Shown here: in pieces, positions 32,603-34,079 of the stretch
Position numbering within the stretch: position 1 is the stretch's first letter
Layout: each line of letters begins with the position of its first letter
Source of the DNA: Lutimaribacter degradans
Lineage (GTDB): Bacteria > Pseudomonadota > Alphaproteobacteria > Rhodobacterales > Rhodobacteraceae
Assembly: GCF_023703375.1 (NCBI RefSeq)
Contig: NZ_JAMQGO010000019.1
Coordinates: 1-34,079 of the forward strand
Length of the DNA stretch: 34,079 nucleotides
Direction of reading: 5' to 3'
Notes under the pieces: generated by a model
Told to the model about the DNA's origin: nothing
The model's database searches: none
Seen by the model: only the letters and a program-made list of their open reading frames with translations
Position numbers and translations under genes: made by a program

Positions 32603-33940
32603 TCAGGCGTCCCTGATCACGTCGCAGATGCGCGTGACGATCTCGCGCAGGAGGGTTTCGTCATGCGCCTCGCCCATCACCCGGATCAGCGATTCGGTGC
32701 CCGACTTGCGGATCAGCAGCCGGCCGCTGTCGCCCAGGCGGGCCCGGCCATCGGCGATGGCGGCCTGCACGGCCGCGCTGTCCAGCGGCGCCTGCCCCGG
32801 CGTGTAACGCACGTTTTCCAGGATCTGCGGAACCGGCTCGAACACCCGGGTCAGCCGGCTGGCCTTGTCGCCGCTTTCCTTCAGCATGGCCAGCACCTGC
32901 AGCCCCGCCACCAGCCCGTCGCCGGTGGTGGCATGATCGGTCATCACGATATGGCCCGATTGCTCACCGCCCAGATTATAGCCGTGATCGCGCATTTCCT
33001 GAACCACGTAGCGGTCGCCGATATCGGTGCGCTTGAGGGTGATGCCCTGCCCGGCAAGGTAGGTTTCCAGCCCCAGGTTGGACATGGCCGTGGCCACCAG
33101 CGTGTTCTTCCGCAGCCGCCCGGCCTGCGCCCAGCGGGTGGCCAGAAGCGCCATGATCTGGTCGCCGTCGATGATCGCGCCGGTTTCGTCCAGCATGATG
33201 ATCCGGTCGGCATCGCCATCCAGGCAGATGGCGACATCGGCGCCGGTTTCGCGCACCATCCGGGCGGCGGCCTGCGGCTGGGTCGAGCCACAATCGCGGT
33301 TGATGTTGTATCCGTTGGGCGACACGCCCAGCGTGATCACCTCGGCGCCCAGCTCCCACAGCACTTCTGGCGCGGCCTTGTAGGCGGCGCCGTTGGCACA
33401 ATCGAGCACCACCTTGAGCCCGTTGAGGCGAATCCGCCCGGGCACCGTGGTCTTGGCATATTCCACGTAGCGCGCAACCGAGTCGTTCAGCCGGGCCACA
33501 CGGCCGATATAATCGGGGTCGATGTTGAAGGCCCCGCTATCCAGCAGCACCTCGATTTCCCGTTCGATATGGTCCGACAGCTTGTATCCCTCGGGGCCGA
33601 AGAACTTGATGCCGTTGTCGTGGAACGGGTTGTGGCTGGCCGAGATCATCACGCCCAGGTCGGCCCGCATCGAATGGGTCAGCAGCCCGACCGCCGGCGT
33701 GGGCAGCGGCCCCAGCGCAAAGACATCCATGCCGGTGGCGGTAAAGCCCGCGGTCAGCGCGTTTTCCAGCATGTAGCACGAGCGGCGGGTATCCTTGCCG
33801 ATCACCACGCGCCGGGTTTCGGCATTGGCATTGAAATAGGTGCCCACCGCCGAGGCCAGGTTGACCATGAAGCCCGCGGTCATCACGCCGGTATTGGCGC
33901 GGCCGCGAATGCCATCGGTTCCAAAGTATTTCCTGGTCAT
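32603..33940 (-). CDS. glmM: Phosphoglucosamine mutase
   Basis: It converts glucosamine-6-phosphate to glucosamine-1-phosphate, between GlmS and GlmU. The 445-aa protein starts MTRKYFGTDGIRG, has the active-site phosphoserine in ISASHNPFHDNGIKFFG (Ser102), the Mg-binding CLDGDADR loop and the phosphate-binding RKSGTESLIRVMGE near the C-terminus. All features of GlmM, not of phosphomannomutase, are present. It is divergent from wecB across the circle join, with about 150 nt between the starts. Confidence 0.97.
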   Translation of the reverse strand: MTRKYFGTDGIRGRANTGVMTAGFMVNLASAVGTYFNANAETRRVVIGKDTRRSCYMLENALTAGFTATGMDVFALGPLPTPAVGLLTHSMRADLGVMISASHNPFHDNGIKFFGPEGYKLSDHIEREIEVLLDSGAFNIDPDYIGRVARLNDSVARYVEYAKTTVPGRIRLNGLKVVLDCANGAAYKAAPEVLWELGAEVITLGVSPNGYNINRDCGSTQPQAAARMVRETGADVAICLDGDADRIIMLDETGAIIDGDQIMALLATRWAQAGRLRKNTLVATAMSNLGLETYLAGQGITLKRTDIGDRYVVQEMRDHGYNLGGEQSGHIVMTDHATTGDGLVAGLQVLAMLKESGDKASRLTRVFEPVPQILENVRYTPGQAPLDSAAVQAAIADGRARLGDSGRLLIRKSGTESLIRVMGEAHDETLLREIVTRICDVIRDA

Positions 33941-34079
33941 GCACCGCCCCCCGGGATCGCCTTGCCGGCCTTCTCCCTAAACGGCGGTGGGGGGCCTGAC
34001 AAGGCGGCGTGCCGGCCCTTTCGGGTGGCGTTTCGCGGGCAAGCTGTTACACCGCCGGGCATTCGTCTTTCCATGTGCA
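33941..34079. promoter_or_regulatory. Divergent glmM / wecB promoter region (runs across the circle join)
   Basis: On the closed circle, 33941-33980 continues into 1-111, giving a 151-nt gap between two divergent starts. A GGGGGGCGG purine run serves as ribosome binding site for glmM. The gap must hold promoters for both; no clear consensus elements are visible by eye in this GC-rich DNA. Confidence 0.45.
33981..34079. repeat. Terminal direct repeat, right copy (circular closure overlap)
   Basis: Identical base for base to positions 1-99. See the left copy; the unique length of the molecule is then 33,980 bp. Confidence 0.93.

Noticed and set aside
32603..33940. glmM as phosphomannomutase for the GDP-mannose route
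   Set aside because: The starting MTRKYFGTDGIRG and ISASHNPFHDNG patterns are those of phosphoglucosamine mutase; some side activity cannot be excluded.
33981..34079. Long terminal repeat or attachment site
   Set aside because: No integrase, transposase or tRNA end is near, and the repeats lie exactly at the window ends, so assembly overlap of a circle is simpler.

Overview
The window is very probably one complete circular plasmid of about 33,980 bp. Its last 99 bases (33981-34079) repeat the first 99 exactly, as expected when a circular molecule is assembled with a short overlap. High GC, strong GC preference at third codon positions and the protein families point to a marine alphaproteobacterium of the Roseobacter group (Rhodobacteraceae sensu lato). 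Supporting families are a RepA-I type initiator, a DUF2793 phage/GTA-like protein and a serralysin starting MCTIC. RepA-I plasmids carrying a rhamnose operon are known in roseobacters as biofilm (attachment) plasmids, and this looks like a compact member of that class.

Layout. (1) 112-3188 and the minus-strand end 30111-33940 meet across the circle junction: wecB and glmS on one side, glmM, glf and a sulfotransferase on the other. (2) 3226-5000 is a three-gene minus-strand set headed by a DUF2793/tail-spike-like protein. (3) 5090-9126 is the replication and partition block: repA, an origin with a perfect DnaA box and three 22-bp-spaced repeats, parA, parB and two copies of a parS-like palindrome. 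(4) 9150-13911 is a tightly overlapping glmU-rmlC-rmlB-rmlD-rmlA operon; a third, exact copy of the parS-like site lies inside the rmlD reading frame. (5) 14077-17955 holds a family 2 glycosyltransferase and an ABC polysaccharide exporter (kpsM, kpsE, kpsT). (6) 18095-23767 holds two convergent RTX proteins, one a serralysin metalloprotease, and a small secreted protein just upstream of the protease. (7) 23921-26432 is manC-kdsD. (8) 26814-31241 holds two different sulfotransferases flanking a GlfT2-like galactofuranosyltransferase.

How the parts work together. GlmS, GlmM and GlmU turn fructose-6-phosphate into UDP-GlcNAc, and WecB converts that to UDP-ManNAc. RmlA, RmlB, RmlC and RmlD make dTDP-L-rhamnose, ManC makes GDP-mannose, Glf makes UDP-galactofuranose, and KdsD makes the Kdo precursor arabinose-5-phosphate. 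Two glycosyltransferases and two sulfotransferases could build and decorate a sulfated glycan containing rhamnose and galactofuranose, exported by KpsM/T/E. I see no outer-membrane export protein, no KpsC/KpsS, no initiating glycosyltransferase and no type I secretion system, so the plasmid must rely on the host for these. The strongest unusual signals are the centromere-like site built into rmlD codons, the GlfT2/Glf pair in an alphaproteobacterial setting, and the phage-spike-like operon beside the glycan genes.
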